Positions 1-12,247 of a DNA stretch of 64,000 nucleotides are shown one piece after another. Position 1 is the stretch's first letter. Every line of letters begins with the position of its first letter. The stretch covers positions 2,542,001 to 2,606,000 of the forward strand of contig NC_064653.1 in the NCBI RefSeq assembly GCF_001723175.1. The letters run 5' to 3'. The translations under genes and the position numbers were made by a program. The notes under the pieces are model-generated. The model ran no database searches. It had not been told where the DNA came from and saw nothing but the letters and a program-made list of their open reading frames with translations. This DNA is from Penicillium oxalicum. Its lineage: Eukaryota; Ascomycota; Eurotiomycetes; Eurotiales; Aspergillaceae.

Positions 1-2356
1 GCGCGCGCGTATGATACAGGTGGATGGTATTGTCAAGAGGACTATTGTCGGAGCCTGCCGCTACGTTGCATGATTCTGTCGTCGCGAATCGCTGGAGTGA
101 GAGATTGTGTTTGGAACGCATACCGTTGCTGCCCGTCTCGGGACCGCGCAGTCCCGTCTCGCCCGGCGCCCGTGGCCCTGGTGACTAAGCATAATTTGAC
201 CCCCGGCCTCGACTAAGTAAGTGAATACCTGGTAGGATACCCGGGGGATTCGGCTGGGAGACTTTGTGCTCGTTTGAGATGGCTGCTTGCAGGAAGGGGA
301 ATGGAGGCAAGGCTGAGCAAGATGACTTGCTTCTTGGTTGCCACGACATGTATCACCCTTTCCAGTCATGAGAGCGTCGAGTCCGACGTCGGTAGTTGAC
401 GACAACTACTTGTTGCCTCCGATCTTCCGGTCATCGACCAGAAGACAGGAAATGTTCTCGATGGTCGAATGCAACATTTCCCTCCCTATAAAGGGGAGAG
501 AAAGAACGCGAACCGACCAGCAAAACACATGATCCAACGGACATGTGCGAGGTTTCGAGAACCTGGACGCAGAACGCTTGTAAGTTCTTGGCAATCTTAT
601 GGTGGGCCAGGGGGGCCGATGTGGACGATTTGGACGGGCCCGGTTCCGTCATCTCAGTGGTAGGCGGTGGCTTTTCGAAGGTCGCGGCGATCTGTTGGTT
701 TTTCTGGTTCATCTGCAATCTCGGTTCTGGAATGGAGGTTCCCACGTTTTCTTCGCCACCTTGGCTGAATTCTTTGGGTGATGCACCACCTAGCCACGGG
801 CTGAGCCGAACTTGGGCCCATGGAACCAATGTTTATTTGGGTCGACTTCATCTCAAGAGTTGGGGGGTTAGAGACAATAGCACCACAGGGCTCCCACTTT
901 GGTTGTGGGCACTCGATCTCGATGAGTCGGTCGGAGTTGTTGTAGATGCAATGGTGCCCATTCCGTGGCCTGATCATGTGCGATCATCTTCCGTCTCATT
1001 CAAGGCTTGTTCTTCACCCAGGGATGGCGATGAAGCATCATCATACGGAGCGGTCAAGCAGGGGCATTCCATGAAGAAAACGCACCTCCACGACCCGTTG
1101 TGTCCAGTCTCCATGCTCCTACGGGTGGAGACGTGGAGGTTGTGCTGCGTTGCGTCGACTGGACGAGGGATACGTCCATGCAACATGACGTTGGGCGTGA
1201 TCAGCGGCTACGAGAGACTCCCGCAAGGAGAGCCACAAAAGAGAATCCAGCCCAGCGACTTCTGGCGAGGGCGACTTGACTGGGCCACGCTCAGCACCGT
1301 CTGCATTCTGGCCGCCGCTCTGCACAGTACACCGAGTGGTCCGTCACTTTGGTCAGTAAAGTAGAATGATTCGAGTCTGGAGGCAACTCCCGCCTCTTTC
1401 TCATCGTAGAGGGGAAAGGGTGGTGGATCCCGCCAACTGACGCCGTTTCACGGCAGTGTCATCACAGTTAGTGGGACTGTGCTGGCATACAGTACTTTCT
1501 TGCAGGTGAAATCCCTCGTAAGCCCATCTGGACCTGGAGAACTGCGTCAGTCGCGGGTCTATTTTCCTCACCTCCCTCGTAATCAGTAATCACGTCATTC
1601 TGGATGCCCAAGTTTTGAAACGTTACACGCCTTGAGTGTATGAAAGGTGCCGAGAAGGTCAAAGAGCTCCGTTCATATAGAGTACCCGACGGCCCTTTTT
1701 TCACCTTGTCCACCCCCCGGACTTGTCAACAATCGGAAGAAAGTGGTCCTGAGCGTCGAGTCCCCCTTTTGAGTGATGCTCCCAGAAAGGCCATCGACAT
1801 AGAGGCAACCTCAATCTGCTCATCACCTTTGGCCTCTCATCCGTTGACATCTCTCAGCCAATGCCAAGTTGCCTTCAGCCGCTTAAGATCCCTGCTACTA
1901 ACCTCAAGAACCTCTCGGAGTCACTGCTGCGGAGTTGAAACTTTGTGTGCCTGAACGCATTACAAGGTCTGACTTCATTTCAGCGTGACTCGAACCTCCA
2001 GATCTCTCTGCTGTCGGCTCCCTATTTTCTGCTCTCTGCTCTCCGATCTCCCCTGTTCTCTGTTCTGCGCCGCTCCGAGTCTGCTGCTTGCGCCCCAGTC
2101 GCCCCTGTGTCCCGTGGCCCAACGACGTCACGCCACCTCTGCCCCGCCTCAGTTTCGAGACCCATTCTCTCTCACTTTGATCGCCATCTCTTCCTCTTCA
2201 CACACACACAGAGTCGCATCTGGTTGTCCCACGAAACGATAACGAGTGCACTCCAAGTCGACCGGATTTCACTCTGTTTTCAACTCGCATCCGTCCGCCT
2301 CATAGTTTTTACTTCTGGGTCTGCGTGCTCCCCCACATTCGAATCTTGTCTCCGCC
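1..2356. other. Left intergenic region, no supported gene
   Basis: No open frame here shows a recognisable domain. The longest one (543-1364, +) has a composition unlike a folded protein and overlaps comparable frames on both strands. The last 350 bases before 2357 are C/T-rich and are probably the promoter and 5' leader of the DUF3824-type gene. A short GC alternation opens the window. Confidence 0.5.
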
Positions 2357-4323
2357 ATGGCGTACTACGACGAGCGTCGTGAGTATGCGCCGCGCGATCG
2401 TGGCTATACCACAGAGTACTACGAAGAAAACCCACGAGGAGGTTACGCACGATACGAGCGCGAAGTCCACCCGTACCGAGGAAGCCAAGACTCGATCGAA
2501 GAAGTTCGGCGTGATTATCCCCCGGGCTCTGAGTACGCCTATGAGCGAGGCTATGAGCCTCGTCGCTCAGCCGGTCGCCCGGAATACGAGCACATGCGTC
2601 GCGCATCGTCCGCGGGAGGCTATGACCCTTATCCTGCAAATGGCTATTACCACCGGACTCGGCGAACCAGACATTATGACGATCATCGTATGTACAGTAT
2701 CCTAGCAGTACAGGTCAACGACGTGACACTAATGGAGTTCTCGCAGGCTCCCGCCGCTCCAGATATTCATCAGTCTCTTCTTCCAGCCCCTCTCCACCGC
2801 CTCGTCGGCGTCGCAAGTCATTGGGCGAAACTGCCCTCGGCGCCCTAGGACTGGAATCCGTGGTTTCCAAAAGCTCAGATCGTACGGATCGTCGTCGCGG
2901 CCGTTCATCTTCACGCTACCGCGGCCGGGGCCGTGACTACTCTTCATCTCGCAGTCGCAGTCGCAGTCACAGCCGCAGTCGTCGCCGTGATCACAGAGAC
3001 CGTGCGAAGAGCCAGGAGAAACTTGTTCAGGCTGCGCGCGCTGCTCTGACAGCCGGGGCTGTGGAGGCCTTCAAATCTCGCAATGACCCTGGCAAATGGG
3101 CCGGTGCAAAGGGAAAGCGTGTCCTCACAGCTGCCGTCACCGCGGCCGGTACCGATGGCCTCCTGGACAAAGACCCGAACAAGCATTCCGGCCGTCATGT
3201 CATCGAGTCCACTCTGGCAGGTCTCGCCGCCAGTCACTTTGTCGGTGGCCCCAAAGGTCGTGATGGCCGGGGGCGCAGCCGCTCAGGCAGCGGTCTCAAA
3301 GACCTTGCTGCGACGGGCGCCATTGCTGCTGCTGGCAAAGAAATCTTCGATCGCGTCTCGCGTTCACGCTCACGTCGCGGTGATCGCGACGATCGTGGCC
3401 GAGACCGGGGCCGGGATAGTGATGATGACCACCATGGCTCTAAGAAACGCAGCAAGAGTGTGTCTGATTACATCAATAAGGGCATGGCCGCCCTGGGGCT
3501 CGGAGAGGAAGCTTCTTCAAACCGTGGTCGTCATGACCGCAGCCGTGAGCGAGATGAAGGGTACGACCGACGACGGGAGCGACGTCGTCATCGGGACAGA
3601 GATTCGCGGTATGACTCTTATTCAGACTCCGAGGCAGAGAGCGACTACCGCAGCAGGGATCATCGGCGAGGCAGAGGCTCGAGAGATGTAGGTCGTTATC
3701 GCTCTGCAAATGGCAGCAGAGCACCCCCTCCAGTGCCCGCCAGCGCTTCTCGTCGGGGGAGAGGCGCGGGATCTACTACCAGGCATTCTAGCTCCAGTTC
3801 CGAGAGTGATTCTGACTTGGGTGACAGTGACAATGATAAAAAAACCAAGAAGAAGATGAAGCGAGACCTGTTGTTGACGTCTGGGTTAGCCACAGTGGCC
3901 ACCATCCACGCCGCTCATGGCGCTTATCAATCGGTTGAAAAGCGAAAGAAACGAATGGAACAGGTGAAGAAGGGCGAGATTAGCCCCGAGGAGGCCCGTC
4001 GACGCCGGTTGAAAGCTAATACGGTGGACGCTGTCAGTATTGGCCTGGCAGCCCTTGGAATCAAAGGAGCCTATGGCGAGTGGAAGGAGGCCAATGAGAA
4101 ACGCAAGGAAACCGAACACTTCCGAGATGAGTGTGCACAACGCAAGGCCAAGCGTGAGATGCGTCGTAGCCGGAGTCAAGGCTATGGCACACACCGTCAG
4201 CGCCGCTGGCCGGACGAAATTGAGTATCCAACCGACGGTTACTCTGCTCGCGGCAGTGGGTTGTCTTATCATGACGGGAATCCTTACGGCGCAACGTCGG
4301 TGGCCCCCGCAATTGCCAACTAG
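2357..4323 (+). CDS. DUF3824-type RS-rich protein
   Basis: Two exons, 2357-2687 and 2747-4323, give about 635 residues. The intron starts GTATGT, has a CTAAT branch site at 2729-2733 and ends CAG at 2746; the join keeps an arginine/serine-rich frame. The N-terminal 110 residues are rich in Tyr, Arg and Glu. A serine-arginine tract (RSRSRSHSRSRRR around 2950-2990) follows, then blocks of alanine/glycine-rich helices flanked by RS/RD repeats, including KSVSDYINKGMAALGLGEE (about 3450-3510), typical of the fungal DUF3824 family. The C-terminal third has another Ala/Gly-rich pair. The family has no established function. RS and RD dipeptides could suggest RNA or chromatin association, but that is inference. 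The flanks are a long 5' leader and S-adenosylhomocysteinase downstream on the same strand. Confidence 0.85.
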
Positions 4324-5482
4324 CATGAGTCGCTAGGGCCGCATGTGATGGCTCCATGGTGGTTTTGGCTTGTATCTCTATGCTCTGTTTGAGCTTTCTT
4401 TTGGTTTTGGTTTTGGTTTTCTATTCTTTACTTTTTTTCTTGTCTGCCTTTTATTTTACGTACAATTTGACGACTGTGATGACTATGAATGCTGAACTTT
4501 GGCCCTCTGGGGCGATGAGCGTGCTTCTCTCGGCTAGCGGCGGCCCCGTCCTTACTCGAGGTTCTTTATTTGTTGCCAAAGATGGGTTGAGTGATCTCTG
4601 AAGGTGCCACTGAAATACACCAATTTTCGTTCCTTCAACGATACCGTATGGGGTCTCCTGCGACTTCCGATGACTGGTGAGGAAGGGAATTTTCCACGGG
4701 GGTGTTTGATTCCCAAATATCTCTCGTCGAATTTGAAACGATACTCGACAGCCTGCCCGGTGTATGGTTGGAACATGACAGACAAATGTCGACCGACTTG
4801 TGATCTTTGAGATCACTTAACCAGCTGGCAAAGTATCATTCTGAGGTAGATCTGGGGATTATTTCGATTCCCACGCGATGTAGTTGGTCGGGCTACAATG
4901 GGTGTAATTGGCCCCCTCGTCCAGTAAATGCAACAGACTCAAGTGCGGGTCGGGAACGCTGCCATTGAAAGGAGGGTGTGACTAAGATGATGATTGTCGG
5001 GCACAGTGGAAAGTTCTTCTCTGTGGCCTGACTACCGATTTGACCTGTTCAATTGAATCCATCTGAACCCCGCCGGACCCCTTATCCTGTGTGACTAAGC
5101 TTACAGGGTACCTGGAGCCCTGGTGGGTATCCCGATAGCTGGTAGGTACCTCCTTTAACCACGCAGACACGCACTAAGAAAGTACCTCAATCCACTAAGC
5201 GCCTGGTAGGTGGCCAAGGTACCCAACGATCCGCGCTCCACCAGTCATCAGTTGCGCTGGTGCAGCGTGAGGACCGCTCCTCAAGTGTGGTGGTGAAAAG
5301 GCGGTAGGTGGGGCTATAGACTTTTCCCCTCTTCATTCAAAGATCGGTCCCTCCCTCCTTTTCTTTTTTTCTTCCCCTCTTACACCTCTCTCTATACCCC
5401 ATCTTCCTTGGTACGCAGCCTTCCTCGTCTCTGTTCAAGGACTTTACTGATTGCTTGACAGTTTTTGTTCACATCTATCACA
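4324..5482. other. Intergenic region, promoter of SAH hydrolase
   Basis: No gene seen. The first part is probably the 3' UTR of the DUF3824 gene. From about 5330 to 5460 the + strand is strongly pyrimidine-rich (C/T runs), the usual look of the core promoter and leader of a highly expressed fungal housekeeping gene. It runs directly into the ATG at 5483. Confidence 0.5.
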
Positions 5483-7107
<1,625 letters not shown>

Positions 7108-7614
7108 ACAACCACTTATCTTTCCTCTTTCATCCATACTGCGTCCGATATTCCATGATCCTTTCTTGAGAAATAGACTTTCAACATGATTCGACGATTT
7201 TATGATTGGCATTACGCGGGTTCTTCATCAACTTTGAACCCCAAAAGTGGTTGTCCTTCAACGGCATAAAAAGGTGGTCTCCACACTCCGGGATATGTGG
7301 AGAAGGTGTGTTTGATGTGTCTTTTGTTTCACTGGCGCCGGTTGACCTGGAAATGGTCTTGCATTCAACACTGCGTACTGGATGGGAATTTCTTATTACT
7401 ACTATTTTGTTACTTTGATACCTCCGCATAGTTTGGCCGACTTGGTTGTGGTTCCTGGTACTGCGGAGCAGATCACTGATCTCCTCGGGGAACCTTTTGA
7501 GCCTGCCAAGAGAGTTGAACACAATATAATGACGCCGGGCGCGTACTTTGCTCTGCATTTTCTTTTTCTCTTGCTTGTAGGCTACCGGGGTCTCACGGCC
7601 CACTTGACAGTCCC
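7108..7614. other. Convergent 3' intergenic spacer
   Basis: Lies between the ends of SAH hydrolase (+) and the Tm-1-like gene (-). It is expected to hold the two 3' UTRs and poly(A) sites. No gene or repeat seen. Confidence 0.5.
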
Positions 7615-9137
7615 CTACTCCTCGCTCTCGCGGGCGCGGCGACTCTGGTGAATCAAGTCACCTAGCAAGTCAGCCGCCGCCGTTGCAAACCCGGGGTCAT
7701 TGATCGGTCTCTCATCCCGGACCACCGCTATCTCGCTGCCTCGCAACTCATCTTCCAAGGTGGAGAACAAGGCATGATCCGCCTTGGGGTCCCAGAAGGG
7801 CTGGTCCGGGGTATCCAGCAAACTCAGCCCCCCCAGGGGCAAGATGACCTTGGTCCGACAATCCTCGTCCCACCCTGCATTCCCCTCGAGCAGATTCGTC
7901 GCGATACACTTGGCAATTTGGACGCACTCGTCACTCGTCGTCCGCATAAGCGTCACTGTCGGGTTATGCCGATGGAAGACTCGTTCCTGCTGCGCGCCTG
8001 GTGGCGGTCCGGAGGCGGAGGCTGAGGCTGAGGCTGAGCCCGGGCTTGAGCTTGAGCCTGGGGCCGAGTCCAAATTCAAGTTCGAGCCGGTTGCAAACGC
8101 AGACGGAATTGACTCGGGCGGTCCGAAATTGATCATATCACAGGCCCCAAGACTGAGCACCCGTGGGATGTTCCTCTTCGTGGCGGCGCATAATCGAGAC
8201 GGACCGGCGCTGAGAACGCCACCGACGACGTGGTCTGCGATCTCGGTGGTGGTGAGATCGAGGACGGCGTCGAGTTGATGTTCGGAAATGAGCCGTTCCA
8301 TGGCTTTACCGCCGGATCCAGTAGCGTGGAAGATGTAGATTTCGCAGTTGGGTAGGATGGCTTCGAGACGATGACGGGCGGTTGTCGCAGCGGGGGTGGT
8401 GACGCCGAACATGGTGATGCCGATGCGGACGGGGTCTGATTGGGATTGAGACTCGGGTTGGGATTGATTGCTGTCTGTTGAATGTGTTTTTTCGTCTGAT
8501 ACTGCGTGTGGTTGATCGTCTGGCCGGGTGGGTGTCGACTTGGACACCAGATCGTCGAAATACACCTTTGCCATGCCGACAATGGCACCGGCGGCATTCC
8601 CCAGGACTCTCTCCAGCAGACGATTCCGTCCTGCGATGTCGACTACACTATACATCATCGTCACGTCCGTTTGTCCCACGTACGGTCCCACATCCCGGAC
8701 GCCATCGTGGATACCATCAACTTGGGGAATCCCACCGGGAGGGCATCTCGCATGACCTGCGTCGCCAGCGCTGTCCCGCATGATCCTCCGATGCCTAGGA
8801 TCGCATGCAGTTTATTCTCAGCGAAGAGGTCCGCGACAAAGGAACAGGCGTACGGTGCGAGTGTATCGATGTACTTTGACCTGTCGAGAGATTCAATCTC
8901 GACGGTGGGGCGTTTCAGGGACGTAAAATGGGACGTGTAGATGTCCTGGGTGAAGGTGATGAGCTCGTGACTAGTAGCACTACGTCCAATGTCCATGATT
9001 TGGACGGTGCACGGGACATATTTTTCGATCTGCGATTTGGTGTATAGAAGTTCGGACAGTTTGGTGTCACAGGTGCCCAGGACAAGAATCGTGGGTGTCG
9101 TCGGGGCCATTTCGTCAGAGGTGGGAGAAGAAGTCAA
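7615..9137 (-). pseudogene. Tm-1-like / UPF0261 protein, broken by a one-base frame shift
   Basis: Reading from 9137 (alternative start 9110), the frame encodes an N-terminal Rossmann-like unit (ILVLGTCDTK, then GIGGSCGTALATQVM) up to PKLMVSTMASG near 8698. The continuation typical of the family (DVGPYVGQTDVTMMYSVVDI) lies in the next frame and runs to a stop at 7615. The two frames overlap at a three-base G run (minus strand, about 8694-8696). One more base there would join them into about 507 codons, near the usual length of one Tm-1-like protein. No intron signal fits. The C-terminal part has the rest of the fold and a Ser/Ala-alternating low-complexity insert near 8010-8060. The function of fungal members is unknown; the plant Tm-1 relative binds a viral replicase. 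This could be a real mutation or a sequence error. Confidence 0.8.
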
Positions 9138-9346
9138 TCTAGACCGGTGGGTTAGAAGATGAGATGGAATTTACACGGATCAACGGTCGTTTTATGCAGG
9201 GAAATATGGTTCAGATTGCCATATTGACAAAATTACGTCTGCGAGTGGGTGGGGGGAGAGGAGATTTGCCCTGCTACGGTTGGAAGTGAAGGGAGGGGAG
9301 ACACGCATGACCGCTACGTTAAGGCAAAGTTGCAAAGTACAAGGAC

Positions 9347-9991
9347 TCACTTGGCAGGGAGCTGGCCATTTAACGAAATCTCCAACTGTCGACGCAGTCG
9401 CATGCGCTCACGGTGTCGGGCCAATTTGGCCGGATCATCGTGTCGAAGCACAATTCCCAGATCCTTTCGGATCCTCCTCAACGTGGTGTCGGAGATGGTA
9501 ATTCCATCCTCGGCAAGGAGGGTGAGGATTTTCTACTTCCACGCAAGACGACATGTCTCTCAGACACGATCAGCAACTCCTAATGTGCCAGTCATTTTCC
9601 CTCCTCGTTTGGTGATTTAATTAAAAAAAAACACAACCAGACAAGGGGGAAAAAGGAAATCAAGATACTGAACTTTTTTTTCTTTTCTTTTCTTTTTTTT
9701 GGAAAACGAAACGACAAATCACAGATAGGGGAAAAACGATACCTTTGTTGGAATTCTCTCCTCACAGACTAGTTTCCTAATTCGCTCGCGCAGGGCGTCG
9801 TCTCGAATCGCTCCATGTGCAACGCGAGTCTCGAAGCCCCAGTCGTCGATGCGGCGACGGAGGGTCTTGACGGTGATGGAGATACTGTGCTGGTCGTGCA
9901 AGACGTTGCATATCTCCTGCAAGGGAGTGCGGTCAGCGCAGAGACGTAGGACTTGATCTCTGTGTGCATCAAGATTGATCAAGGGTGCCAT
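9347..9991 (-). CDS. Small helix-turn-helix protein (Clr5-like)
   Basis: Two exons on the minus strand, 9991-9743 and 9532-9347, give about 144 residues. The intron (9742-9533, GTATCG...TAG) carries a TGCTGAT branch-like site and keeps the frame. Exon 1 has a DNA-binding-like helical repeat (LRLCADRTPLQEICNVL, then VKTLRRRIDDWGF) and exon 2 repeats the pattern (ILTLLAEDGITISDTTLRRIRKDLG), so the protein looks like two tandem HTH units. It resembles Clr5-type and transposase-derived fungal HTH proteins. It sits about 210 bases upstream of the Tm-1-like gene on the same strand. The stop codon is part of a good donor (AA/GTGAGT), so longer splice forms are possible. The exact family is uncertain. 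Confidence 0.6.
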
Positions 9992-10235
9992 TTTGCTGGC
10001 ACCAAGTCACTCAACCGAGTCGCTGTGATCGGATGGCCTTGGACATGATACACCATTGCGACAGGAGTGACTTTGGGTCCTTAGCGGTCAGTCATGTCCA
10101 ATTACGTCAGCAAGCTCACCCGTCAGTGACGCAGCTTGCCAGTGAGGTGGTCCAGCACCGGCGCAAGCTCACGAGGGAGTGACTGATATCCGACTGTATA
10201 TCATCATCCATGTTACACCGTTGACTTACATTGCG

Positions 10236-11431
10236 ATGGATTGGGATCTAATCTGCTTCAATGCCGCCGTGCTGATAGCCGGTGTCTTTGTCCTCGATTT
10301 TGGCGCGGACAAATTCCTCAATCACACGGTCATTGTGGGACAGCGGCTGCGCATCTCCCCCACCCTGATTGCCCTTTTGACTGCTGGTGCCGAATATGAA
10401 GAGGTAATTCCCACGCGAACATCACCTGCTCTTTCACAGTTTGTGTCGCTTTAGATGGGGAGACTAATATTCATGTGAAGCTCGCCGTTGTCATTGCCGC
10501 CATTCTTCAGGGCCAGAGCCCCTTGGCATTGGGGAACGTAGTGGGATCCGCCATTTCCAACATTCTCGGGGCATTTTCACTGGGCCTACTGTGCCATCCA
10601 GGCCACCTGGCCTTCGATCAAAGTGCGAAGATCTACTCGAGTGTGCTGTTTTTCATCACGACCATATTCGTGGTCTTGGCATATCTCAATTTGCTGAACG
10701 CAGTGACTGGTGGACTGTTTCTCGGTGGATTTGTCTTGTACATCATGTCCGTCGGTTATGCCATCTACTCGGGTATTGCCGAGGCACCTCAATTATCAGA
10801 TAGCGACAGTGAAGGTGACAGCGACAGCGACAGCGATATCGACAACGTTGACGAAGCCCCCACAGTGCCAAGTAGCCATGAGATTGATCAAGAAAGCAGT
10901 GCCATGACTTCGGAAAACTCACCGCTCCTCGCCGACCGGGTTTCAAGATCCAAAACCAGGTCGATGATAAAGCCAAGGCGGTCCATCGTCTTTCACATAT
11001 TCCAGCTCTTCTTTGGACTGATTGCCCTTTCCCTCTCCGGGTATATTATCGCCCACAGCGCCGGGGCTTTGACGGAATCCCTTCATCTTTCGGAGACCGT
11101 CTTTGGTCTGACTGTCATTGCCTTTGCGACCACACTTCCAGAGAAATTCATTTCTGTATTGAGCGGCGCCCGGGGACAGGGCGGCATTGTAGTTGCTACC
11201 ACCGCGGGAAGCAACATTTTTTTGCTGACCATCTGTGTCGGAGTGATTGCCATCGCAGGCAAGCCGATCACCCATGCGGATGACTTTGTCGTCTCCGAGC
11301 TGGCGACGGCGTGGGTCTCATCCGCGTGCCTGCTCGCCATTGTATTCCTAGGATCTAGTCGCGTGGCCGGCGTGCTTCTTCTTGCGGGATACGTTGCTTT
11401 TGTAGTCTTGGAGTTTACAACTAGAATCTGA
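10236..11431 (+). CDS. Sodium/calcium exchanger family membrane protein (YrbG-like)
   Basis: Exons 10236-10403 and 10481-11431 give about 372 residues; the intron is 77 bases with GTAATT...AG ends. I chose the ATG at 10236 (MDWDL) because the hydrophobic first helix begins there; an in-frame ATG at 10179 would add 19 residues. The protein has two exchanger repeats of about five helices. The alpha-1 motif is GNVVGSAISNILGAF (about 10535-10580) and the alpha-2 motif is ATTAGSNIFLLTICVG (about 11195-11245). Between the halves is an acidic Asp/Ser loop (SDSDSEGDSDSDSDIDN, about 10795-10850), as in cation-binding cytosolic loops of CaCA transporters. It probably moves Ca2+ or another divalent ion against Na+ or H+ in an organelle membrane; ion and location are inference. 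Confidence 0.88.
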
Positions 11432-11459
11432 GGACGTTTGGATTGAGTCGACGCCGAAA

Positions 11460-12240
11460 ATGAGAGCCTCTCCACCGGCGCCAGAAACGGCTGCCTTTCT
11501 ACCCGGTAACATTGGATCCCGACGAGAGAAACAGCCTTGTTGTAATCCTGGCGGAGCGGAAAAGTGTGCAGAGCACGTTCAACATGTTGCAGAGGCGTGA
11601 GTATGTAGGCTGGAACCTATCGTCTGTGGAGAACAATGTCTGGTGAGTCTCAATTCATTTCGTTGGTTGTCTTAGTCCCGTGATCTGATCGCTTAGCTTT
11701 CGCATTAATCGCCACGTGGGGCTCAGTCGAAGTGTCGAGCATGACTATCAGGGACTGGAGAGTAAGCAACAGTTGAGTGGTTCGCCAGGCACACCTGAGA
11801 TATTTATCATGGACCCCACCAATTTGCCAGACTTCGGTCCGCGTGCGACTTTAAACGTGGATACGACTCCTGGAGCGGCCTGGAAGTCTTCACAGAACCC
11901 GTGGCAATTTTAGCGCGGCGCCACTACAGTCCTCTCCTCAGCCCCAACAAATCATTGCAACCACCGCGTCGGCAACGATGCCAATTGCAGCAAAATGTTC
12001 AAATCACCTCCCGCCCCCTCTCTCCGGCTGAGATTATGGTCTTGGGACTGCATAGCCGACGGGATCGGATCGAAGAGACAGGGGCGGAGCTGAGGTCTCA
12101 TATGACCTCCGAGAGGAGCGCGATCAGAAAACCGACGACACCATCTATGTCGGACCAGCTCAAGCTTGTCCCATCCAATATGAAAGGATCGATGGACGCT
12201 GCATTCTGAGTGAGTGGTCTCTATCACCACCTTCACTCTC
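11460..12240 (+). pseudogene. Possible gene remnant upstream of the TcB-TcC gene
   Basis: An open frame without a start codon runs from about 11465 to 11642 (it includes DPDERNSLVVILAERK). It ends at a plausible donor (TG/GTGAGT, 11641-11648) and continues after a CTTAG acceptor at about 11698 as a 70-codon frame ending at 11913. The joined segment reads like protein (charged and hydrophobic residues alternate) but I recognise no family. From 11914 to 12247 there is only a Pro/Ser-rich stretch with stops in every frame. It may be a decayed gene or an unrecognised small gene with a missed first exon. Confidence 0.3.
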
Positions 12241-12247
12241 GAACAGA

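Noticed and set aside
543..1364. 273-codon open frame near the left edge
   Set aside because: No domain, odd composition and overlapping frames on both strands; no reason to call a gene.
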